The position numbers and the translations under genes are program-made. The notes below the pieces were generated by a model. That model was given only the letters and a program-made list of their open reading frames with translations, had not been told where the DNA came from and searched no databases. A stretch of 64,000 nucleotides of DNA from positions 310,001-374,000 of the forward strand of contig JAPFFF010000020.1 of NCBI GenBank assembly GCA_039105265.1, given 5' to 3'. Below, one piece after another: positions 46,801-55,500 of this stretch. How positions within the stretch are numbered: position 1 is the first letter of the stretch; every line of letters begins with the position of its first letter. Source of the stretch: Tritrichomonas musculus (taxonomy: Eukaryota; Parabasalia; Tritrichomonadida; Tritrichomonadidae).

Positions 46801-47379
46801 TTGATTTGTGACAGAGAAGTTCTTGACAATAGTGTTGAAGAAATTATGAAGAGCAGGAAATAGTAAATCTCTACCGCGGTTCGTAAGTTGTTCGAAATTG
46901 ATGTGCCACTCCTCTGGTGAATCATAAAGTTTCTTCATAATTGCGTCCACTATTTTTTCTTGTTCGTCTTTGAGCTTGATGAAGTCGTTATAAGTTATCT
47001 TCACAAATGAATCATCTTTCGTGGTATTCCGCCATATGTTGTTCTTCAAGTTCTTCAAAAAGTAGTTATCATTATTGTCAATGTATCGTGGTATATCTTT
47101 TGGAGGTGGTACTTGGGGAATTTCATCTCTCGCGGGCACTTCTTCTTTTTGGTTTGTTACTTTTGCTTTTTCATTTTGCTCTATACCTTTCATGAACCAG
47201 AACATAGCTTCATAAATGTTGTCACCATCGTAACCATGATGTAAAATCTCATATGCAATAGTTTCTATGAGTTCGTTCTTGCTATCAAATAAGTCATCTT
47301 CTTCTGTGACCTCTTCATTTACAATCAGGCTCAGGAGTTCATATAATTTTGGTGTTGGTGTATCTTCTAGTTTTGTCAT
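43876..47379 (-). CDS. protein-primed family B DNA polymerase (element B)
   Basis: 1167 residues from the ATG at 47379; 13 more codons are open upstream. The exonuclease domain shows YWYCDSEAD at about residue 510 and YFHNLAYDIRFL shortly after. Polymerase motif A is DFDAVSLYPSAM (about 780), motif B KLIMNSCYGKT (about 925) and motif C YYQDTDSMHI (about 1018), followed by MIRGKGLTL. This is the Polinton pPolB layout. The first 480 residues form a Polinton-specific N-terminal region that is also recognisable in the element C gene at 63021 (YEKGSMELPEWSLFS). It replicates the element with a terminal protein primer. It looks whole. Confidence 0.95.
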   Translation of the reverse strand: MTKLEDTPTPKLYELLSLIVNEEVTEEDDLFDSKNELIETIAYEILHHGYDGDNIYEAMFWFMKGIEQNEKAKVTNQKEEVPARDEIPQVPPPKDIPRYIDNNDNYFLKNLKNNIWRNTTKDDSFVKITYNDFIKLKDEQEKIVDAIMKKLYDSPEEWHINFEQLTNRGRDLLFPALHNFFNTIVKNFSVTNQYKLRFKVNNEWRTLPLTPEAFNKLMENFTKKHFIFDMDDVKPEYFYEKGSMELPEWSLFSQLIFSKTKNVKSNADRGGSFFQFLVKDSCPQEIVKYLTRLQIFDTLANSKGKQRKELDDCCFIYALQQTGCYDDETLNQMRLRINNRYLSNSAINNLCQEFKIHISVSFINEDANSKNKKKSIGKNSYIGVEKAEPNRTHKFNIYEKHYFIEELTPFSTYYISHLAELSPDKANMEYNSNHWRKARHFISSSNLVRTLMKNNYFRPLNFGDGCILKTIFNNDIKKDVTGINLEYDEQSCTQLIKPKTMKKKTIEINDKKSYWYCDSEADTSGDIHRPYMFVLQSKDGTITKTFKGENCSVSFLDFLPDFSVVYFHNLAYDIRFLCSYGIRKSVIKGNKFMKGTIVYKSKTLYFRDTLPILSCKLSQLPSMFNLDSGQKEVFPYKYYTMERLKKNVGVINEAGENEDKRWTEETKQQFRHNLDIIGCRLSDTTFDMYKYAEFYCTQDVNILRQGFNKFRDGFIKDFNIDPFNFVSISSLANEVFNNKVYYDHDLYKLGGVPRYFCSHAIYGGRCMTAYNKKWHTQKKLCDFDAVSLYPSAMARLYTVSGTPKVIEKENLNMEFLSKQSAYVVEIEVTKVNKHYPFPLLVRKVNGLNLNDDRIENGEPVKMIVDNIYLEDLINFQKIEFTLLRGYYWDGKKDYTIQKIIREIFNKRLEYKKQKNPLQNLYKLIMNSCYGKTIERPTDKEFKYLYEGDELEKYWKKNYMKIKEDVQLHNSKLHALKVLKPIDDHFNFSLLGIQVLSMSKRIMNEVMCLAYDIGCHIYYQDTDSMHIELNDLPKLEKAYKEMYGRELIGSDLGQFHSDFPTINNHNEMPVAIESYFLMKKMYIDKLMDSTGDIDFMIRGKGLTLNSIKHAAKQFGGDYMKLYEHLYNGNSITFDLTQGQPCFKFNSNMTISTLTKFKRKIKTNYEEGP

Positions 47380-47889
47380 TTGCGTTGTTTTATGTTTGAT
47401 AAAAAAATAAAGAAACAAAAATTATGTTTAATAAATGGAATTCAGAATTTAGTCACAAACAAAAACCATCTAAAAATATTCTCGATTTGGACCATAACTT
47501 AATGGTTATTCATGAGTGGAAAAGTTATGAGGTTCGAAAAATAGAAAGTCCGACATTTTTTATTATTAATGCTTTTCATAAATTATAACCATAAACTTGT
47601 GAATTATAAATGGAAAATCAATAAAATTTTATCTCTCAATTACTACATAAATTATTTTCATTAATTCAGTTCAATTTTGGGAATAAAAATTTTCTCTTTC
47701 AATTTTGATGAAAATTTTGGCAATTCAGTAATGCGCATTAATGCTCAGTAATGCTCAGTAATGCTCAGTAATGCTCAGTAATGAAGTGCAATACCAAAAT
47801 TTAAATTCAAAAAGTGGAACAAAAATTTAAATTCAAAAAGTGGAACAAAAATTTTGAAAATTAATGAAAATAATAAATGAAAATTTTAA
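47380..47889. other. polymerase upstream region with short repeats
   Basis: No gene is seen. Next to the start codon are AATTTTTGTTTCTTTATT (minus strand), resembling motifs before other genes of the element. Farther on there are 10-bp and 26-bp tandem repeats just inside the right inverted repeat. Confidence 0.6.
47726..47852. repeat. 10-bp and 26-bp tandem repeats (element B)
   Basis: ATGCTCAGTA is repeated four times from 47741 with a diverged unit before it. Then AATTTAAATTCAAAAAGTGG AACAAA occurs twice (47797-47850). Confidence 0.9.
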
Positions 47890-48229
47890 AATGAGAATTA
47901 TTTTTTATGCGCAATACAGGGTCCGAAATCACCTACCTTTAATTACATATGAAAACACTAATGAAAACCCCGCACAAGTCCATAAATTTATCCCACATAT
48001 GTAATTCGATAAAATGGCGATCATCAAAAAAGTTTTCAATGACGTTGATTTTGATTTTGAAAACGGTCCTGAGCATTGTTTTTGAGAAATCACGCCTGTT
48101 GAAGATAATATTGGAGAAAGATATAAGAATTGTATCGAAGGTTTAACAGTTGTACTTGCGCTAGGCGGACGACGTTAAAAATGGTGAGTCAGGAGTTCGG
48201 TCCAAAATCACCCTTTTTATCATACTACT
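47890..48229 (-). repeat. right terminal inverted repeat of element B
   Basis: Reverse complement of 31869-32221, slightly shorter. It is followed by AAAAG at 48230-48234, the right copy of the target duplication. Confidence 0.95.
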
Positions 48230-48401
48230 AAAAGTTACATTTTTTATTTATCGTTTCACTTTTTCTCTCAAAAAATAATATTCTCACAAAATTTTGTATT
48301 TTATAAAATTACCAAATTTTGATTATTTCAATTTTGTGAGATCTCCCAAAAATATTTTAACTTTTTGATAAAAAATCTATTATAATAGATTTTTATAAAG
48401 C

Positions 48402-51011
48402 TTTTATTTATTACAAAAATCAAGTAAAGATTCTGATGAAGAATTTTCAACTCTTCCAATATCAGTAACAATTGACCAAATGACGAAGACAGGAAGGTAT
48501 GGAACTTCTTCCACAAATTGTCCCAGTAACGTGATTGCAACAGAACCTTGTGGCAAAAGAGCCTGGTTTAATCCATCAAGCCAAGGAAATGACCCGCCAA
48601 CATTCAGCTACACATTCAGAGGAGAAAGGTACCAAATCTACGGCAAATAGGACACGAACTACGGACCTTTGAGAGTTTTTCTAGATGGAGAACACGTTAT
48701 AGACATCAACCAAGGTAACACAACAGAGACAATATCGAATGCATTACAATACACCTCAGATGTCATTCCATATGGAACTCACACGCTGAGGGTTGAACCG
48801 AACGGTGATGACATTGAACTTTACAAGTTTACTTACTGGCCATCTGTGCATGGGATTCGCTTGAACTCGACTGAAATGAAACCATTATGGAATGTTGAGT
48901 CTGACGGCATTGGCGGCCTGAGAGAATGGGCCAATGAAAACAGTCATACTGCTCAGCCAAAGACAATGACTCTTCAATTCTCGAAGATTTGGGTTTATGG
49001 CTCAACGAGAGACATTCATGGCGGCATGATGTTTAAGATCGATGACAAAGAGATCTTAATCAATCAAAACACAACGACAAGGGTTGACGGTGTTCTTGTT
49101 TATGAGTCTGATTATCTTCCTCTCAAAGACTACACAATTTCATTCTCACAGCATGTTGAAGATTGTGTCTTTAACAACATTTTCTACCTCCCGATTGCAG
49201 AGCCAACGCCAGTACCGATATCTGTGCCAATTGAGCAAATGACAATAACAGGCAAACATGGAGTTGTCGGGCATGGATGTCCAAAAGATAAATTCCCAAC
49301 AGAGCCGTGCGGATCGGCAGTCTGGTACAATCCAGCGAGCCAAAGTGATAATCCTGCCATCATTACGTACAAGTTCAAAGGTGAGAGATTCCAAATCTAT
49401 GGGAAATATGACGACAGTCATGGAATTTATACATTGTATTTAGATGACAAACTTGTAAAAGAAATCAGTCAAGTTGGCTCACAAGATTCAACCAATCAGT
49501 TGCAATACACATCTGAACTTCTTCCTTGTGATGAGCACACAATAAAGATAGTTTGTAATACTGGTGAGTTTGAGCTCTATAAGTTTGCTTACTGGCCTTT
49601 TTCGAATGCTAAACGAGTGAATTCAACTGATATGAAACCACTGTGGAATGTTGAGTCTGACGGCATTGGCGGCCTGAGAGAATGGGCCAATGAAAACAGT
49701 CATACTGCTCAGCCAAAGACAATGACTCTTCAATTCTCGAAGATTTGGGTTTATGGCTCAACGAGAGACATTCATGGCGACATGATGTTTAAGATCGATG
49801 ATAAAGAGATCTTAATCAATCAAAACACAACGACAAGCGTTGACGGTGTTCTTGTTTATGAGTCCGATTTGATACCTTTTGGAAATCACACGATTTCATT
49901 CTCACAGCATGTTGAAGATTGCATTTTCAACGGTTTCTACTATCACACATTGCCTGAACCAGAGCCAGATAAATACATTCTCGATGACGGCAATTGCAAC
50001 GAAAATCATCGTTGTGAGAAAAAGGCAACAAATCCGAACCAGAATATCCAAGTTTATGTTAAAGTTACTAAGTTTAACGGCTTTAATAATGATGATAATG
50101 GAGGTGCAATTCACATTGTAGACGCAGCCCTGAAAGTTAATCAGTCTGACATCGACAAATGCACGTCGAACAATGGCGGTGGTGGAGCCATTTATGTATC
50201 CAATTCATATGAAATCACGAACGAATACCTTTTTGAATCACTCAAAACGGTCGAAGTCTTCAATGAGTGTTCTGCTAAATACGGCGGTGCTGTTTATATC
50301 TACGCAAGCTCGAAGAAGATAAGCGCATCAATCACTAGATGCTTCTTCAAAGGAAACGAAGCTGTTGGCACATCAAGTGACGATAAATTCGGCGGAAGTG
50401 CAATCTTCATGTCTGTCTTCAATGGATATCTTCTTTGCAACAAATTCAGAGGAAACAAAGGTCAAGTCGGTTCTGTTAAATTGATCAATGATTTCAAGCC
50501 TTCTTCAAACAGTCTTCGTGTTCTTTCAAATGAAGGTTTCGTTTTGATTTCTAAATGTGAGTTTCAAATTGAGGAGAATTCCGATTGTTCGCTCTTTTAC
50601 TTGCGTGGAAATAACGGGCCCTCATTTGAGGTTTCTAACTGCAAGTTCTCTGGAAGTTTGGCAAAAGATTCGCATTTCATCGATGGAATGGCTGTGTCAA
50701 CAAGTTCTCCTCAACTTGTTGTTCGTTCTTGTAGATTCGCTTCAGATTTCAAGAAGGGGTTCACGTTCGATAGGTCAAACAGTTTCCTGAAAATTGACAA
50801 GGATTCGCAGGTGTTCGAGTCAAAGGGAAGTTATGATAAAATGTGAAGAATCATTTGTATTCTTGTTCTTCCAATTGTTGGCATTCTTGCTGTCATTGCT
50901 ATTCTATTGGCTGTCATTGTGCCAAAGAAATTGAGCAAGAAAGAGACACTCGATGTTGAGCTACCTACTGAAATGAAAGATTCTTTACTTATGATGAAAG
51001 TTTTAAAGTAA
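48402..51011 (+). pseudogene. Pmp-like surface protein gene, broken
   Basis: One frame runs from 48402 to TAA at 51011 with two internal stops, TAG at 48648 and TGA at 50844, and has no ATG at its beginning. The first half holds two copies of a 250-residue unit with two beta-sandwich-like parts (FRGERYQIYGK and FSKIWVYGSTRDIHGG), like carbohydrate-binding modules. The second half has GGAIHIVD, GGGGAIYVS, GGAVYIY and GGSAIFMS, the GGA(I/V/L) motif of chlamydial Pmp-like proteins, which trichomonads carry in large numbers. The second stop falls just before a membrane helix (IICILVLPIVGILAVIAILL) and a short tail. The longest open part is 48669-50846. In its intact state this would be a type I surface protein; as it stands it could at most give a shed form. 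Confidence 0.8.
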
Positions 51012-51102
51012 AAATTTTTAATTTTAAATTTTCTATAAAAATACTTTTTATTATTATTGTTATGACCTAAACGATCGTATTTATAATGTTATTCAAGTAT
51101 AA
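51012..51102. other. short AT-rich spacer
   Basis: No gene seen. Confidence 0.5.
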
Positions 51103-51369
51103 TATTATAGTTATTCATTATTTAACTCACAAGTAAATTTTTTTGAGAATAACCATCGTCCCACTTTTCCACCAAATATAAAGAGTTCATTTAAAAAGTT
51201 AATTGAACAATGCTGGTCACATAATCCCGATGATCGTCCCACGTTCAAAGACATTTACGAAAAACTGCTGAGCCCAGACTATTCATTTGATAACGTTGAT
51301 CAAGATGAAATCAATCGTTATGTTGAAAGCATCGCCATAATAAATGATCCAATTGAAAGTCTACTATAG
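51103..51369 (+). pseudogene. protein kinase C-lobe relic
   Basis: The frame ends at TAG at 51369 and reads KKLIEQCWSHNPDDRPTFKD IYEKL, the last helices of a TKL/Tyr-kinase-like C-lobe (CW...P..RPTF), then DQDEINRYVESIAIINDPIE, the typical end of trichomonad TKL kinases. The rest of the kinase is absent upstream. The coiled-coil frame that usually follows this end in such kinases starts within its last 26 bases in another frame, so the two once formed one gene. Confidence 0.75.
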
Positions 51370-51988
51370 ATATAAAAATGAAAAATTGGAGAAAAAAAAT
51401 TCAGAATTGCAAAATGAAATTGATCAGTTAAAAGCAAATTCAATTAATGAAGAAAAAGAATCATCATATATTGAATCATCAAATGAAATTGATCAGAAAA
51501 ACGAAGAAAAAACATGCTTGCTTGCTGAAATTGACCGTTTAAATGACAGTAAGACACAATTGATGGCAGAAATCGGTCAATCAAAAGAAGAAAAAGACCA
51601 AATACTGACTGACATTAGTCAATTAAAAGAAAATAAATCTAAATTACTTGCTGAAATAGACGGATTAAAAGAAGATAGGTCTGAATTAGCAGAAATTGAT
51701 CAATTGAATGATATGATAGAAAAATTGAAGCCACAAGATGACAACTTAAAAGATGAAAACAAGCAACTAATGGATCAAATAGAACAATTAAAAGCCCAAA
51801 TATCTCAATTGAAAGCAGATAATACACAACTATCAATTGAAATTGATCAATTAAAAGAAGACAAAGAGCAGAGCACACAAGAAGTCAATCAATCTGAAGA
51901 AGAGCCAAATCAGAAGAAATCAGAAAGTAAACAAGAAGATTTGAGTAAAGCTCCTGATGAAACAAATGATAAGGACGAAATTCTATGA
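51344..51988 (+). CDS. coiled-coil protein, probably the tail of the kinase relic
   Basis: 214 residues, nearly all in heptad pattern (NEKLEKKNSELQNEIDQLKA, QLKAQISQLKADNTQLSIEI), with a repeated EIDQLK/EIGQSK/DISQLK unit of about 14-18 residues. The ATG at 51344 lies within the kinase relic, so it may not be the original start. In trichomonad TKL kinases a coiled coil often follows the sequence seen in the relic. The 3' end overlaps the GTPase frame by 32 bases. It may be a leftover and not a working gene. Confidence 0.55.
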   Translation: MIQLKVYYRYKNEKLEKKNSELQNEIDQLKANSINEEKESSYIESSNEIDQKNEEKTCLLAEIDRLNDSKTQLMAEIGQSKEEKDQILTDISQLKENKSKLLAEIDGLKEDRSELAEIDQLNDMIEKLKPQDDNLKDENKQLMDQIEQLKAQISQLKADNTQLSIEIDQLKEDKEQSTQEVNQSEEEPNQKKSESKQEDLSKAPDETNDKDEIL

Positions 51989-53282
51989 TCATGCAACAGC
52001 TACTGAAGCGCCAATAAGAGGTGATATTAATGTCATTTTCTTTGGAAATGCAAAAACAGGGAAATCAACAGCACTTGGTCATCTTATTTATAATAGTTTT
52101 AGCGAAGATCGAAAGAGCCAAATTGAAAAAGAAGCATTAAAATATCCTAATTCAAATGTATATTCATATATTTCCAGTTCCAGTTTTGAAGAAGTACTTA
52201 AAGGGAAAACAATTGATCTTTCATATCGATTATTTAAGCATAATGTTATGCTTATTGATTCGCCAGGAAATCATGACTACTATAAAAAAACGATAAATGG
52301 AGTTTTTCAATCAGATGCAGCTGTTATATTTATTGATCCAATGAAATTAAATTATAATCAAGAATCCCAACCTGATAATCATATTCTAGAGCTATTTAAT
52401 ATTGCATCTTCTGCCTGCATCAAACAAGTCATTGTTGCAGTCAACAAAATGGATGATGAAAGTGTAAAATATAGTGAAGATCGGTTCAATGAAGTAAAAC
52501 AGGAAATTTCAAAGGTGTTAGGCTTAATATATTTCCAATTTGATCAAATTGCATTCATACCTATTTCAGGATTAAATGGAGATAACCTGACCGAAAAATC
52601 TTCAAATATGCCTTGGTGGTATGGTCCAACACTCTCTGAAGCCATTAATAATCTACAAGAGCCTGTTCGTCAAATTGACTCGCCACTTCGTTTTCTTGTC
52701 TATCAAATAAAAGAAATTGGGGAAAAGGAATTAAAAGTTTCGGGACGTGTTGAGTATGGAGTCATTAAAAAAGGTCAAAGAATCATTATTGGATCATCAA
52801 AAAAGCAGCCAACTGTGGAAGAAATAATATATTATGATGAGCAGCTTACTGAAGCTGCTGCTGGTAAATGTATTGCTATTATATTAAAAATAAGACCTTC
52901 TAAAATAAATGTTGGAGATGTCATAGGTGATCCAAATAATGATCCACCTTCCCAAAGTCAAAATTTCAAAGTGCAATTTAAAGTATATAATGATATCGGA
53001 TGGTGTAAACCAGGATATAAGCCATTTATTTACTGTCATGGTGTTCGTGTTCAATGTGAATTTGTGGAATTTGTTCAATGTACGCGAAAAGGTTCTATAA
53101 TGTATAAGCCTAGAGCGATAATAAAAGATGATTTGGCAGTTGTTGTTATAAGACCATTACTTCCACTTGTTGTTGAAGATTATAAAAAGTTTTTCAAGTT
53201 AGGTGTATTTGCCCTTGGTGATAAAAGCAAGACTTTTGCTCGTGGTGAAATCATTGAATTAACAAAAAAGAAAAGCAAGTGA
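51957..53282 (+). CDS. divergent EF-1alpha-like translational GTPase
   Basis: 441 residues. G1 is GNAKTGKS at 30-37, G2 GKTID near 83-87, G3 DSPGNHD at 101-107, G4 NKMD at 163-166 and G5 SGLNGDN at 204-210. MPWWYGPTLSEAI is the EF-1alpha-type segment before domain II; domains II and III follow (RVEYGVIKKGQRI and YKPFIYCHGVRVQCEFVEF). The length fits EF-1alpha, but the sequence is diverged, like eRF3/Hbs1-type relatives. The catalytic His after PG in switch II (PGH) is Asn here. It follows the coiled-coil frame with a 32-base overlap. The intact frame through all three domains suggests it is or was recently functional. A role in translation is not shown. Confidence 0.8.
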   Translation: MKQMIRTKFYDHATATEAPIRGDINVIFFGNAKTGKSTALGHLIYNSFSEDRKSQIEKEALKYPNSNVYSYISSSSFEEVLKGKTIDLSYRLFKHNVMLIDSPGNHDYYKKTINGVFQSDAAVIFIDPMKLNYNQESQPDNHILELFNIASSACIKQVIVAVNKMDDESVKYSEDRFNEVKQEISKVLGLIYFQFDQIAFIPISGLNGDNLTEKSSNMPWWYGPTLSEAINNLQEPVRQIDSPLRFLVYQIKEIGEKELKVSGRVEYGVIKKGQRIIIGSSKKQPTVEEIIYYDEQLTEAAAGKCIAIILKIRPSKINVGDVIGDPNNDPPSQSQNFKVQFKVYNDIGWCKPGYKPFIYCHGVRVQCEFVEFVQCTRKGSIMYKPRAIIKDDLAVVVIRPLLPLVVEDYKKFFKLGVFALGDKSKTFARGEIIELTKKKSK

Positions 53283-53614
53283 AGAATTTTGGATTTTCAT
53301 TAATAAAAATTAATTGATTGATATTTTTTCCAGTGTTTTTTTTTTTTAAAAAAAAAAAAATATGCTAGAGATCGATACAACTTTGTTGTGTTGTATTAGT
53401 CTCAATATCATTACCAGAATTAAACAAAAATAATTATTTTTGTTTCATCATTTGATAACACCAAGTGGAAGCAAACAATCAACTTTTTTTTTTTTAGATT
53501 TGCCAACAGTTTGGCATGTTTCTGCAACTTTTCCCGCACCTTTGTATGCTTCTAATGCCTATTTAACCATCATTCATTATGTTGCCTCATTGACTTCGAT
53601 ACTTCTCTTTTCAA
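53283..53614. other. AT-rich spacer with T/A runs
   Basis: T and A runs at 53336-53360 lie just past the GTPase stop. No gene seen. Confidence 0.5.
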
Positions 53615-53692
53615 GTTGGAGATGTAATAGGTGATCCAAATGACTTTGCAGACACAACCAAAACCACTGGAACCAACTTTCTCACATCATAG
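53615..53692 (+). pseudogene. EF-1alpha-like domain II fragment
   Basis: Twenty-five codons read VGDVIGDPNDFADTTKTTGT then end at TAG. VGDVIGDPN is identical to a segment of the upstream GTPase at the domain II/III border. This is a small relic of a second copy of that gene. Nothing else of it is recognised. Confidence 0.65.
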
Positions 53693-53959
53693 CAATAGAT
53701 ATGTTAATTAATTAGTAATAAGAGTTTCTTGGTGAAGTCAAAAAAAGTGGTTATATGCATTGAAAAAGTCAACTACTAATGAAAGCTATAAACGGTCTCC
53801 AAGAGGTTTCATCAACATCAAAATGGAAGGGTTTGTTAAATAATAGATAGGAACGTTAAGAAATTTTCATTTCTTTTTTGTCAAGTTTATTAAAGATCAT
53901 CACGTTGTATTAATCTATCTAAAAAAATTTGTAGCTTTGCTTCAAAATTTAATCACTGA
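53693..53959. other. spacer, nothing recognised
   Basis: AT-rich sequence without a recognisable gene or repeat. Confidence 0.5.
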
Positions 53960-55500
53960 TTCATGCTTTATTTTTAAGGTATAAATAAAGAAAAAAAATT
54001 AATTGATATTTCAGTTCTTCTTTTATTGCTGTTGATGAAAATGCATAAAATCCAATTGAAATAAGTTCAGAATCCTTTGAAAATTCTATCGTTTTCAATC
54101 TTTTACAATGTTCAAATGAGCATTTTGTGATGTATTTGATGTGTTTCGGAATAATTGCTCTTTCAATGTCTCGATTGGCAAATATTATAGTGTCAAATAC
54201 ATTTGATCTTGGATCACTTTTTCCAACAATGATTTTGTTATCGTCATCCAAATATTTGAATTTTTGTTTAAAGGTGAAATTCTAACCTTTGTCAGATTTT
54301 TGGTTTCACTACACCATCAATCTCCTATTTCTTCAACACTCTTTGGAATAAGCAGATATTTAATTGATGAATGTATGAATAAATCATCAGGAAAAGTGAC
54401 AATTTGTGAATCTTCTGATATTTCAATTGTTTTCAGGTGTTTATAATTTTTAAATGACCCATTTTTGATGTACTTGATGTGGTTTGGAATAATTGCTCTT
54501 TCAATATCTCGATTGTTAAATATTATTGTGTCAAATACATCTTCTTTTGGATCACTTTTTCGAACAATAATTTTGTTATCATCGTCCAAATATTTGATGT
54601 TCTTGTTTAATGGTGAAATTGTTATATTTTTCAATTTCTTCGTTTTGGCAAGACATTCATCATCAAGCTCCTCGACAGTTGCTGGAATAAACAAATCATT
54701 AATTGATGAATCATAAAAAGCTTTGCTACCAATTGATTGTTATGATGAATTTTCAGGGATTTTAATTAATCGCAAATCTATATCAAAGAAAAATGTTTCA
54801 TCTTTTATTGAAATTAATTTTGACTCGTTTTCAAAAACTACTTTTCGAAGACTAGAACAAAAATTGAATGCATTTGATTGAATTTTAATGACACTTTTTG
54901 GAATTGTAATTGATACAAGGACTGACCTTGAAAATGCACATTTATTTATATATGAAAGTTGCGAGTCTTCTTCAAATTCAATCTTATTCAATAGTTTACA
55001 ACATTCAAATTCATACGGTTTGATGTATTTGATGTTCTTTGGAATAAATGCAACTTTAATGTCTCTATTAGCAAATAGAATAGTGTCAAATATGTCATTT
55101 TGTGGATCACTTTTTCCCACAATAATTTGATGTTTATCATCCAAATATTTGAAATTTTTGTTTTTATAGATGAAATATAATTGTATCAAAAATGTCAATT
55201 TTTGGATCACTTTTTCCAATAATGATGTTGTTATTTTGGTCCAAATATTTGAAATGTTTGTTTAATGGTGAAATTGTAACCGTTTTCAAACATGAACCGT
55301 GATTAAACCATTCATCGTCAATTTTTTCAACGCTTGAAAGAATGAAAAATACTTCAATCGATGAAAAAGAAATAAAATTATTACCAATAGATACAATTGA
55401 TGAATTGTATGGGATTTCAATTCTAGAAAAACTTTTACAAATTCTTAATAAATTCTTTTCAAGTGATTCAAGTCGTGATCCTTCTTCAATTGAAAAACAT
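53960..55500 (-). pseudogene. BspA-like leucine-rich repeat gene, broken
   Basis: Four pieces on the minus strand, in different frames, read as parts of one LRR protein. Each has the cassette KYLDDDNKIIVGKSDP...FDTIIFANRDIERAIIP followed by LRR_5 units such as SFEHCKRLKTIEFSKDSELI. The longest open pieces are 54740-55219, 54317-54694 and 53961-54251. The cassette returns about every 400 bases, so the gene grew by tandem duplication of an approximately 130-residue module. It belongs to the subfamily of 7049-9013. With several frame changes it is most likely dead. Confidence 0.75.

Larger units (their letters stand above)
31869..48229. mobile_element. Polinton (Maverick) element B, looks whole
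   Basis: 16,361 bases bounded by long inverted repeats that start AGTAGTATGATAAAAAGGGT, with AAAAG at 31864-31868 and again at 48230-48234 as target duplication. It codes for the Polinton core set: protein-primed DNA polymerase, RVE-type integrase, packaging ATPase and double jelly-roll capsid protein, plus a fibre-like protein and seven other genes. The main reading frames all stay open, so it looks whole with no evident break. The nearly identical repeats and its near-identity with element A indicate a recent insertion. No cysteine protease gene was recognised. Confidence 0.97.

Noticed and set aside
48328-48540. 70-residue open frame on the minus strand next to the right end of element B
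   Set aside because: It overlaps the front of the Pmp-like frame on the other strand and has no recognisable feature.
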